Notes: generated from the letters alone by a model not told the origin. A DNA stretch of 64,000 nt from Paulinella micropora (GCA_019918135.1 WBZZ01005583.1:124001-188000); one strand, 5' to 3'. Shown: positions 33,170 through 43,445, counted from the stretch's first letter. Numbers and translations are program-made.

Positions 33170-33811
33170 ATGAATGGAGCACATCTTGGCCGCACGCCCA
33201 AGCTTGATCGTTTGCTTGAAGCACAATGTGACATCTATGAGAACCTCTACTATTTTAAGCTTCAAGGGCTACCTACTGAGAAATGGAAACAAAGTCAAAC
33301 GAAACGCAAAGAGCGCAGCCTGTACCTTGTGCCAGTCCGCCCTGATGATGCTCCGCCTTCCCCAGCGGGCGACAATGTCTTCCTCCTGCACTGTAGACCA
33401 TACACCGGTGCGTTGGGAAATCGATTCAGTATGGTCTTGGACAGTAAATACGCACAGCAAGCCCTGGTAGAAATCGTGCACAGGCTCAGCCACGCAAACA
33501 GCTGGGACTCGGTGGTCTATCCGAGGCCCGATGACCAGGAAGTATTGGCAGGTGTTGTTCAGGATCACGCGTCGGTAGGTTTTATGAAGCAATTGAAGAG
33601 TCTGTCTAAAGGAGGCACCTGTGACTTGTACTCAAATGCGCGAATTTGGAAAGAAGCACTGCAAGGAGAACAAGCAGTCCATCATAGCATGCACAATGCC
33701 GCCAAGCGCGAAATACTGCCACCAGAATATACCTCATACCCTGCAAAACGAAGCCTAGTCACCCCAAACCGCTCGAACAGGGAATTTATTTGCCCCGCGA
33801 TCTGCGTGTAG
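33170..33811 (+). CDS. Unknown protein, N-terminal part, paralogue of 26.7-27.1 kb
   Basis: This is a 213-codon frame from ATG (MNGAHLGRTPKLDRLLEAQC); upstream codons are poly-G/C repeat. It shares YFKLQGLPTEKWK, the VVYP motif and the FMKQLKSLSKGG helix with the gene at 26674-27144. The last dozen codons overlap the next frame (33790 onward), which carries the sequence expected from the paralogue. The family is unknown. Confidence 0.55.
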   Translation: MNGAHLGRTPKLDRLLEAQCDIYENLYYFKLQGLPTEKWKQSQTKRKERSLYLVPVRPDDAPPSPAGDNVFLLHCRPYTGALGNRFSMVLDSKYAQQALVEIVHRLSHANSWDSVVYPRPDDQEVLAGVVQDHASVGFMKQLKSLSKGGTCDLYSNARIWKEALQGEQAVHHSMHNAAKREILPPEYTSYPAKRSLVTPNRSNREFICPAICV

Positions 33812-34359
33812 CCGATGTCGACGCCGTCTTGCTCGAAATCCTGTACCGTGTGCGCGAGCCTCGCACAGACCCTTTGTATACGCTGGTCCTACCAGCCGAC
33901 AACGATGGGTATTGTCCTATTGAAGACCCCGACGCCAAAAAAGCGTTCGAGCGCCGGTTGGATAGCCTGCTCAATAACTCGCGTGTCGTTTTCAGGCTGC
34001 CCCCCAACGACCGAGTGGAAGCGCTGCAGGCACAATTGATAGAAATAGAAGAGAAGCGAACACGCCTGCGCGAAAGCCCCCCCCCCCCCCCCGGGCAGAG
34101 TGAGCCAGACTCTGAGGGGCAGGCATTGCTCCGGGGCACGCGCGACTATCAAAACTATTTCTGGGAGACTATTGCCTTTGAGTTTTTGTATGCCGAGGGC
34201 GTCAGGGCTGTGCTGGTAGAGCTAGGCTTCAAATTTAAGAGTGAGCTTCTGCAAGTTGCAATTGAGAATGTCCAAGAATTCAACGAGGAGACTGCCCGTG
34301 ACTCTGGCATATACATCGACGATACTGATGATCGCTACTTGGATGATAGCATCTACTGA
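33790..34359 (+). CDS. Unknown protein, middle part with acidic tail
   Basis: This 189-codon frame starts at a non-ATG codon. It contains AFERRLDSLLNNSRVVFRLP, a helical run and a poly-Pro stretch (SPPPPPGQ), then ends in an acidic segment (DDTDDRYLDDSIY). It matches the order of the 26.1-26.5 kb frame. It is most likely a part of the gene that opens at 33170. Confidence 0.5.
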   Translation: MPRDLRVADVDAVLLEILYRVREPRTDPLYTLVLPADNDGYCPIEDPDAKKAFERRLDSLLNNSRVVFRLPPNDRVEALQAQLIEIEEKRTRLRESPPPPPGQSEPDSEGQALLRGTRDYQNYFWETIAFEFLYAEGVRAVLVELGFKFKSELLQVAIENVQEFNEETARDSGIYIDDTDDRYLDDSIY

Positions 34360-35326
34360 TATTTTGAACGTGATATCGATGAAAGAAAAAACAATAGATA
34401 CCAAAGGCTTTCTAGCCAGATTAGAAAAGCCAAGGGCGCTAAAATCCTCCAATTCCTGAAAAAAGCAGGCATGACTGAGAGATGGGAGACGGAGGTGAAC
34501 AAGTGGATGGAGAAGAGATTTGGACAAAGTCCGTTCCTGCGAGAGCGTCCCGGACTGGAATTTCCTTTCGCCAAAGACCCAGCCAAGGAAGAATATAAGC
34601 AGAGGCTGCGCCAAGCGCTGTGCAGTTCCTGTCAAAACAAAAGCAAAAAGTCGGTGGTGGCCGCCTGTTCCGGGCTGATGGACGCGTTGTGAAAAGAGGA
34701 CAAACAGTACTTTGGGCATGCCCATCTCTTTGTCCTGCCGGCAGAGCCCCGGGGTCACATCTGGTGGTACCCCAACGACGTCTTCGACATGAGAACGGAT
34801 GGCAAGATAGCTCGCCGAGCCCAGCAGAGCGGGATAGATCCGTCAGTGGCTGGCCGCCAGTGGATCTTTGCCGGTGGCATCAGGCGGTACAGCGCGGTTC
34901 AGGACGGGACTTCGCCGCTGAATTACCGACTCCCAAAGGACTTTGGCAATTTAATGTTTACTGCACTGGGTAATTATTTGCTACAACAGAATCCCGCACT
35001 CTATGGTTTGTACATACCGCTGCCCATCCTCGGTGCCATGAAGAGCGTCTTGCGCCAAGCTTTTCCTGAAAGGACGTTATTGTGCGTCGAATGGACAAAT
35101 GACGAAAGGGCTGATTTCTTTAAGGCAGTGCTACCCAAAGACTACGATCTGTGGAAAGTCCGGGGAGTTTTTTTGTTGCAGCCGGGCTGGGAAAAATACC
35201 GGTGTCCGGTGGGGGGGGTCAGAAAGTAACGCAAGCGCAGCTCTGTCGCAGTATAGTAAAGAAAAGCGTCGTGCCAGGCCGCGCAAGCGGCCGCCGGCAG
35301 ACGACAAAACAGGTTTGCTTAATTAA
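34360..35326 (+). pseudogene. Remainder of the 33-35 kb gene, interrupted
   Basis: Coding-looking sequence continues on the same strand: a charged helical part (ERDIDERKNNRYQRL), a Trp-rich globular part (GHIWWYPNDVFDM; GRQWIFAGGIRRYS; NLMFTALGNYLLQQNPALYG) and a basic tail (KEKRRARPRKRPP) that could be a nuclear localisation signal. The region holds about three breaks, one of them near a G-run. The nearby gene-end signal is TTAATTAAATCTATAAAAAA. The function is unknown. Confidence 0.5.
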
Positions 35327-35561
35327 ATCTATAAAAAAACCGCCGCTGTCATAGATAGTACACGCTGAGAACTCTTTTAGCTTGACTTTGCTGCAGTCTG
35401 ACGCTGTAAACAGAAAGCGCGGCGGAGGCCAGTTTCCTGCCCATACCAGAGACCCACGACAAGGGCATTAATTTCGAACCCTGCTCTCGTCGTCCCAGGC
35501 AAGGAAAGTGTTGGAGTGGTTAACCGTGGCAGCGGCCGCGGAATCGATTTAAGAAACAAAA

Positions 35562-35711
35562 ATGGCCATGGCTGAGAGAAACAAGGCCACGCCAGTTTAC
35601 AATCCGCCCGTCCAAAAAGTTCAAAGAGTGCCTTTTTTTAATAAAGCCTCAGCCATTAGGCCAGCTAAGCTCGTTTTCGACCCGCGCGCCTCTCCCCCCC
35701 GGCGAGTCTAA
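35562..35711 (+). CDS. Small basic Pro-containing protein (49 aa)
   Basis: The frame starts at ATG in the context AACAAAAATGGCCATGG and encodes a 49-aa basic peptide (NKATPVYNPPVQKVQRVPFF) ending RASPPRRV. It converges on the F-box-like gene at 35708 with a few bases of overlap. It may be a real micro-protein or chance. Confidence 0.3.
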   Translation: MAMAERNKATPVYNPPVQKVQRVPFFNKASAIRPAKLVFDPRASPPRRV

Positions 35712-36469
35712 CTTAAACAGACTTTTTTTTGTTTCCTTCTTTTCCGCGAATGCCTTTTTTCTCTCAACGATATTACTCGGGGGGCTAGCGCCAACCAAGC
35801 AACCCTGGATGCTACCACCTCACACACTTGCCTGGAAAGCACTTGCATCTTCATTTTGGGATGGGTCATGCGCATGCAACCTTCAAAGAGCTCGCGCAGC
35901 TTATAGTCTCTGCACCTATAGTTCACGCCCTTGTGAATTCTACGGGAGGCAACATCAAAGCATAGCGAAAGAACGTCGCGCATCACCGTCCGCCAGTCCG
36001 ACCACTCCTTGCCACCCAACAAGTCCCAGAAAATCAGGCTGTTAAGCTGATCCTTGTAGACAGGCTGCGTGACCTGCGCCAACGCTGCGCTGTGGAAAGC
36101 GCGACACACACGCGATATAGTATTACCAGCCGCCTCTCGATAGTACCGAGCGCGCGCGTCAGCTGCGGCTGGGCTCTGCTCACCTAGCACGTACGACAAC
36201 ACCAGACTCAGAACCGCCGGGCACACCGCTCGGTCCAGTGCAGCCGGTGGCCTTGCCGCCAACTTGCGCAGCGATTCTAGCTCTTGCTGCAGCTCGAGCA
36301 GCGGCAGCTCCCTCAGCTTGGCGCGTTTCTTCACGCCTGCTCTGGCTAGCTGTTTGTTCAGCTCGCGACACTCTGCCAGCCACGCGCGTTTCCGACCCCC
36401 CGACGGGACTTTTCCGCCGGCGGGCGCTGCTGCGCTACCAACAGTCTCTGCCGACTGCTTCGACTCCAT
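35708..36469 (-). CDS. F-box-like protein, copy A1 (253 aa)
   Basis: The start is set at the ATG beginning MESKQSAETV. The basic, helical N-terminus (residues 25-75) leads to an F-box-like segment (CPAVLSLVLSYVLGE, then ISRVCRAFHSAAL). Next come a globular Trp-containing part (SLIFWDLLGGKEWSDWRTVM) and a basic C-terminus. A nearly identical copy (A2) lies at 38416-39165; A1 has two extra codons (AAGNTISRV against AAGISRV). The gene is followed on the same strand by no obvious partner, and the helicase-like sequence lies upstream. F-box function is inferred from pattern only. Confidence 0.65.
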   Translation of the reverse strand: MESKQSAETVGSAAAPAGGKVPSGGRKRAWLAECRELNKQLARAGVKKRAKLRELPLLELQQELESLRKLAARPPAALDRAVCPAVLSLVLSYVLGEQSPAAADARARYYREAAGNTISRVCRAFHSAALAQVTQPVYKDQLNSLIFWDLLGGKEWSDWRTVMRDVLSLCFDVASRRIHKGVNYRCRDYKLRELFEGCMRMTHPKMKMQVLSRQVCEVVASRVAWLALAPRVISLREKRHSRKRRKQKKVCLS

Positions 36470-36475
36470 CTCCAC

Positions 36476-37116
36476 TTCCGCTCACCTTCTTTTCTGTGTA
36501 CTCCTAGCACTTGTCACTCTTTTTTCCTTTTCAGCTCCAGGAACAAGGGAGGGAGGGGGGTCGGGCAAAGCACAGGGGGCGGGGCATGGGCTGGCATGGG
36601 GGCTCCCCCCCCCCCCCTTCCCTCCTTCCTTAGCTTCTCCTCTCACCCACTTTCAGTTCACAAACGAGGCTAACAAAAAAAAAGGGGAGGGGTAGTGTGA
36701 CAAGTTAGCTAAGAGAAAGGAAACGATAGAAACTGTCCAGGCCGACGACACCGGCGCCAATGGCTACGGAGACTAGCAAGCAAGGCACCACCACCCTCCC
36801 CCTTGCAATTGCTACGAGCGACCTCGCTTCGCGCAAGAATCCAGGAGCTGCTGACACGGGTCATTGCGTCTATGAGTTGATCAGTTTTGCTGGAAGTATA
36901 TGACGCGTGTCAGCAACTCGAGGCAAAACCTACATGCAAACACAGGGGGGAAGATTTGGCGCAGCCGTCATGGGCCCAACAGTTCCTTTCCGACACAAGG
37001 CCCGCGCTCATCTTTTTCTTGGCGCGCACACACTCGCCCCTTTCCCCCCGAGAAGGGGCTCCATGCGGGCGGGGTCACGCACGTAATCTCCTCATAAAAT
37101 CCCTTTTACTGCTGAT
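36476..37116. other. Spacer with C-rich tract, related to 39.2-39.99 kb
   Basis: This is non-coding. It contains a G/C-rich tract (36540-36640) and a block with TGAGTTGATC and GCAACTCGAGGCAAAACC, ending in ATAGGCCTGGCTCGG. The same blocks in the same order occur at 39220-39980, showing that the spacer was duplicated together with A1/A2. No gene is supportable. Confidence 0.6.
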
Positions 37117-38401
37117 AGGCCTGGCTCGGAGATAAAGACACAAGCCTGCTCCGGCTTCTTTCCTTCGCGCAGCAGAGTGTACATCCACTTAAACAGGTAG
37201 CGTGACATTTGTGTCACCCCTCCAGCCAGGATGTCGTGCACGTACTCGCGAAAAGGGGCGGCGAGCTGGTGCATGGCAGCGTCGTTGAGCCCGTTGGTTT
37301 CCACCGCAAGCTAACTTGCTGCGCTGAAACCCGAAAGCCAGTAAACCAGTTCAATGTGTCGGTCTCGCAGTCACTGTAGCGAGTGTTGTGCAGAGCCTCT
37401 TCCCTGGGGTTCGTAAAAAAGTCTATGCTTTTAGCGATTCTGCGCCTGCTGCTTTGGAGCCAAGCCTTACGGAGGGTGGTCATCACGCCCCTGTCGAGTT
37501 CGACGATGCCGCTGGGCTCTCTTTTCCTCTTGTTTGTTTTGCTTTTTAGTTTGATTGAAGATGAAGGAAGCTTGATTGAAAGTGAAGGAAGCTTGATTTC
37601 GAGATCATCCCCTTGGTACTTAAAGTCGTCGATGGGTTTTAGTACCCACGTTTTCTCTTGTCCTGCCCCCAGAAGACTGCGATTGCCTCTTTGCTGGGCC
37701 CCTTGATGTGGCAGAGATAATCGTTCATAAACAAAGTTAGCCGCTGCACCAACTCTTTTCGGGCGTGCTCGTATCGCTCTCGGAAAATGTCTTTCCAATG
37801 ATCTTCGTCCGAAGCACTGTCCGAGTCCTCTCCCGAACCCTCCTCAAAACTTTCCTCCTCCTTCAATTCCTCTCCCGAGCCCCTGGCTTGTAATGAATCG
37901 AACTTGCGCTCGGCGGCGGCCTCTCTTGCCCAATATTTCATAAAAAGCTTTACAGCCTCTCTCAGTACGTGTTCTCTCTTCTTGCAGGCTTTTTCCAGTG
38001 TTCCAGACGGCAAGTCTTGCCCGATGTAGTCCAGCTCCGCAGGCCGCGGAAGGGCGGCGAGTTGGGCTAAAAGGCGCTCCAGACGTGCTAGGTATTTCTT
38101 GTCCCTCTTCTCCGCCTTCGCGGCCTTTGCCGCCCTTGTCTCCTCGTCGTCGCTTCCCTCTCCTTCCTGCCCGGGCTCTTCCGCCTCGTCGACTTCATGA
38201 TTGGTTATCCTGTTTCTACCTCTTCCCGTGCTCTGGTTCCGGCTGTCGCGCAGCTTCTCCTCATGATCTTGTACCTTGAAAAGAACTGGCCCCAGTCTCT
38301 TGCACGCTCCTTCCTTGCAGAGGACGGACGCGTGCATGAATTCGGGGGAGGACTCGATGTACGCGTTACTACCGTCATGAGTTAACCCGTCGTAGGCAGG
38401 G
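37117..38401 (-). pseudogene. Partial, broken copy of the SF3-type helicase gene
   Basis: The sequence corresponds to about 41965-43213 of the helicase gene, that is the N-terminal and middle parts without the ATPase core. Two overlapping frames (37214-37798 and 37639-38337) carry the acidic linker, FMNDYLCHIKGPSKE and FWGQ motifs. It is truncated at GCCTGGCTCGG, where it joins the spacer, and holds a few breaks. It is a fossil copy from a duplication of the A-helicase module. Confidence 0.75.
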
Positions 38402-38415
38402 CCGGCGAGTCTAAC

Positions 38416-39165
38416 TTAAACAAACTTTTTTTGTTTGCTTCTTTTCCGCGAATGCCTTTCTTCTCTCAACGATATTACTCGGGGGGCTAGCGCCGACCAA
38501 GCAACCCTGGATGCTACCACCTCACACACCTGCCGGGAAAGCACTTGCATCTTCATTTTGGGATGGGTCATGCGCATGCAACCTTCAAAGAGCTCGCGCA
38601 GCTTATAGTCTCTGCACCTATAGTTCACGCCCTTGTGAATTCTACGAGAGGGAACATCAAAGCATAGCGAAAGAACGTCGCGCATCACCGTCCGCCAGTC
38701 CGACCACTCCTTGCCGCCCAACAAGTCCCAAAAAATCAGGCTGCTAAGCTGATCCTTGTAGACAGGCTGCGTGACCTGCGCCAACGCCGCGCTGTGGAAA
38801 GCGCGACACACACGCGATATACCCGCCGCCTCTCGATAGTACCGAGCGCGCGCGTCAGCTGCGGCTGGGCTCTGCTCACCTAGCACGTACGACAACACCA
38901 GACTCAGAACCGCCGGGCACACCGCTCGGTCCAATGCAGCCGGTGGCCTTGCCGCCAACTTGCGCAGCGATTCTAGCTCTTGCTGCAGCTCGAGCAGCGG
39001 CAGCTCCCCCAGCTTGGCGCGTTTCTTCACGCCTGCTCTGGCTAGCTGTTTGTTCAGCTCGCGACACTCTGCCAGCCACACGCGTTTCCGACCCCCCGAC
39101 TGGACTTTTCCGCCGGCGGGCGCTGCTGCGCTACCAACAGTCTCTGCCGACTGCTTCGACTCCAT
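38416..39165 (-). CDS. F-box-like protein, copy A2 (249 aa)
   Basis: This is a near-identical duplicate of the gene at 35708-36469, with its start at MESKQ and the same domain order. The few substitutions and a two-codon difference mean the duplication is recent relative to the decay of neighbouring genes. It lies directly after the partial helicase copy on the same strand, sharing the join GGCGAGTCTAACTTAAAC with copy A1. Confidence 0.65.
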   Translation of the reverse strand: MESKQSAETVGSAAAPAGGKVQSGGRKRVWLAECRELNKQLARAGVKKRAKLGELPLLELQQELESLRKLAARPPAALDRAVCPAVLSLVLSYVLGEQSPAAADARARYYREAAGISRVCRAFHSAALAQVTQPVYKDQLSSLIFWDLLGGKEWSDWRTVMRDVLSLCFDVPSRRIHKGVNYRCRDYKLRELFEGCMRMTHPKMKMQVLSRQVCEVVASRVAWSALAPRVISLREERHSRKRSKQKKFV

Positions 39166-39179
39166 CTCCACTTCCGCTC

Positions 39180-39991
39180 ACCTTCTTTTCTGTGTACTCC
39201 TAGCACTTGTCACTCTTTTTTCCTTTTCAGCTCCAGAAACAAGGGAGGGGGGGGGTCGGGCAAAGCACAGGGGGCGAGGCAAGGGCTGGCATGGGGGCAG
39301 GGTTCTCCTTCCCCCTTCCCTCCCCCTTCCCTCCCCTCCCTCCTTCGCTTCTCGTCTTACCTACTTTCCGTTCACTCCTATCTCTTCCCCAGTAGCTTTT
39401 AAATCGATTTCAGTTCATAAACGAGATTAACAAAAAAAAAAGAAAATCCCCTTTACGGTCGATAGGCCTGGCTCAAGCTCGGACACTACGAAGCCGGGGC
39501 ACGGTAGCACTACGACGGTGGAACAGGCCCGTACACGCGGATTTGGTTGCGCTGCGATAGCTTTTGGGAGCCCAGTGTGTCACGAGCAGAGGCCAGAGCA
39601 GGCCTGTGTGTTCATTTCGGAGCCATGAGCTGGAACGCTAACAAGTTGTGGAGCTGCTAACACGGGTTATCGCGTCCATGAGTTGATCGGTTCTGCTGGA
39701 AGTAAATATCAATTTGTTGCTTTCCTATGACACGTGTTAGCAGCTCGACGAGTACCAGACGAAGCTTACATGCAAGCACAGGGAGGAGGACTTGGCGCAG
39801 CAGCCACGCAGCTCTGTACGCTCATACACGAAGCCCGCACCCTTCTTTTTCCTGGCGCGCACACACTCTTGGCACACACACTCACTCACCCCCCTCCCCC
39901 ACCCCCCGAGACGGGCCTCCATGTGGCCGAAGTCAGGGCACGTAATCTCATCAGAAAATCTCTTTTTGTGGTCGATAGGCCTGACTAAGGA
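39180..39991. other. Spacer, second copy, leading into palindromes
   Basis: It begins as a duplicate of the 36.5-37.1 kb spacer (C-rich tract at 39300-39350, TTTACGGTCGATAGGCCTGG at about 39455). It then has unique sequence and a second related block at 39650-39980 (TGAGTTGATCGGTTCTGC; GTCGATAGGCCTGACTAAGG). I see no gene. Confidence 0.6.
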
Positions 39992-40329
39992 CCATTTCCT
40001 TTTTATCCTTTGTCTGCCACCCGCCACCCCTCGACCCCAACCGAAAGCCCCCTCTTTCCGCATAACAGACCCCTTCTGGGCATGGCGGGGCGGGCGGGCG
40101 GGGTGCCACCTGTGACCTAAGATATATCCTCACGTGACCTCAATACATTCTTAATACATCTTTTAAAAAATGTATTAAAATAGTACAAAGATAGATATCA
40201 CAGGTCACGGGTGGCACCCCGCCCGCCCGCCCCGCCATGCCCAGAAGGGGTCTGTTATACGGAAAGAGGGGGCTTTCGGTTGGGGTCGAGGGGTGGCGGG
40301 TGGCAGACAAAGGACAAAAAAGGAAGTGG
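39992..40329. repeat. Long palindrome 1 (128-bp arms, 83-bp loop)
   Basis: The left arm at 39992-40118 (CCATTTCC ... GTGCCACCTGTGACCT) is matched in inverted orientation by 40202-40329 with only a few mismatches. The arms contain GGCGGGGCGGGCGGGCGGGG. The AT-rich loop has its own palindrome, TTAATACAT...ATGTATTAA. It is flanked by GTCGATAGGCCTG on the left and a TG-repeat on the right. A second copy follows 551 bp on. Extrusion as a cruciform or hairpin is likely. Confidence 0.85.
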
Positions 40330-40542
40330 CACTACCCAGGCTTATCGATTTGGACCAAAAACTCTTTGGTGTGAGTTAGCACCTCCCAGAGGGGGGAGGA
40401 GGGTGTGTGTGTGTGTGCGCAGCTCGGCAACTCGGTGCTACCCCCTCCCCACCCCCCCGAGACGGGCCTCCATGTGGCCGAAGTCAGGCACGTAATCTCA
40501 TTAGAAAATCTCTTTTTTGCAGTCGATAAGCCTGACTAAGGA

Positions 40543-40883
40543 CCATTTCCTTTTTTGTCCTTTGTCTGCCACCCGCCACCCCTCGACCCCAACCGAAAGC
40601 CCCCCTCTTTTCGTATAACAGACCCCTTCTGGGCATGGCGGGGGCGGGCGGGCGGGGTGCCACCTGCGGCCTGAGATATATCCTCACGTGACCTCAATAC
40701 ATTCTTAATACATCTTTTTAAAAATGTATTAAAATAGTACAAAGATAGATATCACAGGTCACAGGTGGCACCCCGCCCGCCCGCCCCGCCATGCCCAGAA
40801 GGGGTCTGTTATACGGAAAGAGGGGGCTTTCGGTTGGGGTCGAGGGGTGGCGGGTGGCAGACAAAGGACAAAAAAGGAAGTGG
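40543..40883. repeat. Long palindrome 2 (tandem copy)
   Basis: This is the second copy of the same palindrome: left arm 40543-40672, right arm 40756-40883, with loop and flanks as in copy 1 (shared CGAGACGGGCCTCCATGTGG before and GTGTGTGTGTGT after). It ends about 260 bp from the stop of the helicase gene. Confidence 0.85.
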
Positions 40884-41144
40884 CACTACCCATGCTTATC
40901 GATTTGGACCAAAAACTCTTTGGTGTGAGTCAGCACCTCCCAGAGGGGGGAAGAGGGTGTGTGTGTGTGTGTGTGTGTGCAGCTCAGCAACTCGGTGCTA
41001 CCCCCTCAACTGAATCATGCGTATTATTAAAATGACATCAAACTCCGAATCAATTGTCGTGAAATGCTAGTTACTTTATTGTTAGACAAAAATAAGTCAG
41101 GATCAAACTCCTTAGCGCAAAAGGTGTGTTCTCTTTTCCTAATG

Positions 41145-43154
41145 CTATGCACTGTGTCCCTCGTTCTCGTTCACGCCGGTGATTTTGGCCTTGATGTGCT
41201 GCAGATGTTCCTCTTGAGAGACGTCTGCCACCAGACATCTAGCCTGCGAATCACATCTCAGATAGTGTTTAAGGTCGCGCTCAAAGGTAACTGTGCTCGT
41301 TGCCATATAAAACCCGTTGCGGTTGTCCTTGCACCAGTTGTTGTAGTTCTTGTGCCAATCTCGGGGCTTCCAGTGCAAAGGACTCCTCACCTCATCAAGG
41401 AAGTCGTCATTTTTGACGGTTTCGTAAAAGAACTGGACGTGCAAGGGGGCACTGTGAAACGCGCTTTGCCAGAAAACCTCTGTGTTGTAGAGTGCGTCCT
41501 GACGTAGGTCGATCCTGTCCACTTGCGAGTCTTGCGATAGAAACAGTTGCCAAGCTAGGACCTCGTCGGGCAGCGCGCGGAGGCGCGCAAAGTATTCCTG
41601 TACCTGCACTGTACGTATGCGGTTGGCAAATCGGTTAGACACGGGGTAAAATATATAGCGACGCTCTTTATTCTCCACGAGGACCGTATTATGATGATTG
41701 CTATTGAAAACAACCCCACTTGGGTCCCTGACTGCGAAGAGGGGCATAAACTTGGGGTTAATGTTAAGCTTTTTCGAAGTGATCTTTTCTTTCATTGCGT
41801 TGGACCCCACTTTATTTGTGCTGTGCACAGCCTCCTCGCTTACCACAAGAACTCTAAAGCCGAGATGGGAGTTGTGCTTGCCCATTATTTCCTCTGGCTT
41901 TGACGACACGAAAACCCATTGTTCCCCCATGACACGTGATAACAGCTCCACTAGGGTACTTTTGCCCGCGCCTGGCTCGGAGATAAAGACGCAAGCTTGT
42001 TCAGGCTTCTTTCCTTCGCGCAGCAGAGTGTACAGCCACTTAAACAGGTAGCGCGACATTTGCGTCACCCCTCCAGCCAGGATGTCGTGCACGTACTCGC
42101 GGAAAGGGGCGGCGAGCTGGTGCATGGCAGCGTCGTCGAGTCCGTGGGTTTCCATGTAGTTCCTAACTTGCTGTGTAGAAACCCGGAAACCAGTAAACCA
42201 GTTCAGTGTGTCGGTCTCGTGGTCACTATAGCGAGTGTTGTGCAGAGCCTCTTCCTTGGGGTTCGTAAAAAAGTCTATACTCTTAGCGATTCTGCGCCGG
42301 TTGCTTTCCAGCCAAGCCTTACGGAGAGTGGTCACAACGCCCCTGCTGAGCTTGACGATCCCACGAGGCTCCCCTTTCTTCTTGTCCTTCTCGCTGTTGA
42401 CCTTGATGAAAAGGGGAGGAAGCTCAATTTTAAGATCATCCCCTTGGTGCTTGAAGTCGTTGATTGGTTTTAGTACCCACGTTTTCTCTGTCCCTTGCCC
42501 CCAAAAGACCGCGGTCGCCTCTTTGCTTGGCCCCTTAATGTGGCAGAGATAATCATTCATGAACAGTGTTAGCTGCTCCACAAACTCCTTCCGGGCGTGC
42601 TTGTATCGTGTTCGGAAAATATCTTCCCAATGATCTTGCCAAAATTCTGTTTCTTGTAAACCTTCGCCCGAAGCCCCGTCCGAGCTCCTTGTCTGTAATG
42701 GGCCGAACCTGCGCCCGGCGGCGGCTTCTCCTGCCCAATATTTCATGAAGAGATTTACTGCCTCTTCCAACACACGTTCTTTCTTTGTGCAGGCCTTTTC
42801 TAGTGTCTCAGAGGGCAAGTCCTGCCCGACATAATCCAGCTCAGCAGGCCGCGGGATGGGGGCCAGCTGGGCTAAGAGGCGCTCCAGACGTGGTAGATAT
42901 TCTCTGTCGGCTTTCTCCGCCTCCGCTGCCTCCTCTGCCGCCCTTCTCTCCTCGTCGTCGCTTCCTTCGTCATCCTCCCTTTCCTGCCCGGGCTCGTCTG
43001 CCTCGTCGTCCCCTTGGCGGGCTTTCTTGCTGCTTCCCCTTCTCAGGCCCGACTTCCGGCTGCCGCGCAGTTTCTCCTCATGATATTCTAACTTGAAAAG
43101 AACTGGTCCCAGTCTTTTGCATGTTTCTTCCTTACATAGGACTGACACGTGCAT
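41145..43154 (-). CDS. SF3-type (D5-like, DUF5906-like) helicase
   Basis: This 669-aa frame starts at an ATG. Residues 35-85 form an acidic/basic linker and 85-200 are helical. The ATPase core spans about 380-510: Walker A EPGAGKST (393-400), Walker B-like FRVLVVSEEA (433-442) and an SF3 motif-C-like VVFNSNHHN (481-489). Such helicases unwind DNA during replication of viruses and plasmid-like elements. No primase motif is evident in this frame. Coding-looking sequence on the same strand continues upstream of the ATG toward the frame at 43446-44030, which may belong to the same gene. The 3-prime side has AATAAAG and the two palindromes. Confidence 0.75.
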   Translation of the reverse strand: MHVSVLCKEETCKRLGPVLFKLEYHEEKLRGSRKSGLRRGSSKKARQGDDEADEPGQEREDDEGSDDEERRAAEEAAEAEKADREYLPRLERLLAQLAPIPRPAELDYVGQDLPSETLEKACTKKERVLEEAVNLFMKYWAGEAAAGRRFGPLQTRSSDGASGEGLQETEFWQDHWEDIFRTRYKHARKEFVEQLTLFMNDYLCHIKGPSKEATAVFWGQGTEKTWVLKPINDFKHQGDDLKIELPPLFIKVNSEKDKKKGEPRGIVKLSRGVVTTLRKAWLESNRRRIAKSIDFFTNPKEEALHNTRYSDHETDTLNWFTGFRVSTQQVRNYMETHGLDDAAMHQLAAPFREYVHDILAGGVTQMSRYLFKWLYTLLREGKKPEQACVFISEPGAGKSTLVELLSRVMGEQWVFVSSKPEEIMGKHNSHLGFRVLVVSEEAVHSTNKVGSNAMKEKITSKKLNINPKFMPLFAVRDPSGVVFNSNHHNTVLVENKERRYIFYPVSNRFANRIRTVQVQEYFARLRALPDEVLAWQLFLSQDSQVDRIDLRQDALYNTEVFWQSAFHSAPLHVQFFYETVKNDDFLDEVRSPLHWKPRDWHKNYNNWCKDNRNGFYMATSTVTFERDLKHYLRCDSQARCLVADVSQEEHLQHIKAKITGVNENEGHSA

Positions 43155-43445
43155 GAATTCGGGGGAGGGCTCAATGTACGCTTTACTGCCGTCGTGAATT
43201 AAGCCGTCGTAAGCAGGACAGGGATGACGTCGCGACCCAGCACTGTTCTTGCGGTATTCAATGTCAAAGCCGTTTGGTCTTTCCTTATTAAGGAGAACCT
43301 TGAAAATAACACTTGAATTGTGGTGGCGTTGCTTGCACAGAAAGGTGCGCGCCAGATGTCGAGAAAACCAATCCCTGCTGGCCGCCTGGGCAGCCAGTCC
43401 AGCACTGCTTGAGCTCGAGCTTGCAAGGTAGTGTTGTCCTTGTTC

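Noticed and set aside
26134-35326. A variant genetic code with a reassigned stop codon
   Set aside because: Apparently complete genes in the window end in all three standard stop codons, and interruptions involve more than one stop type plus frame changes, which fits decay better.
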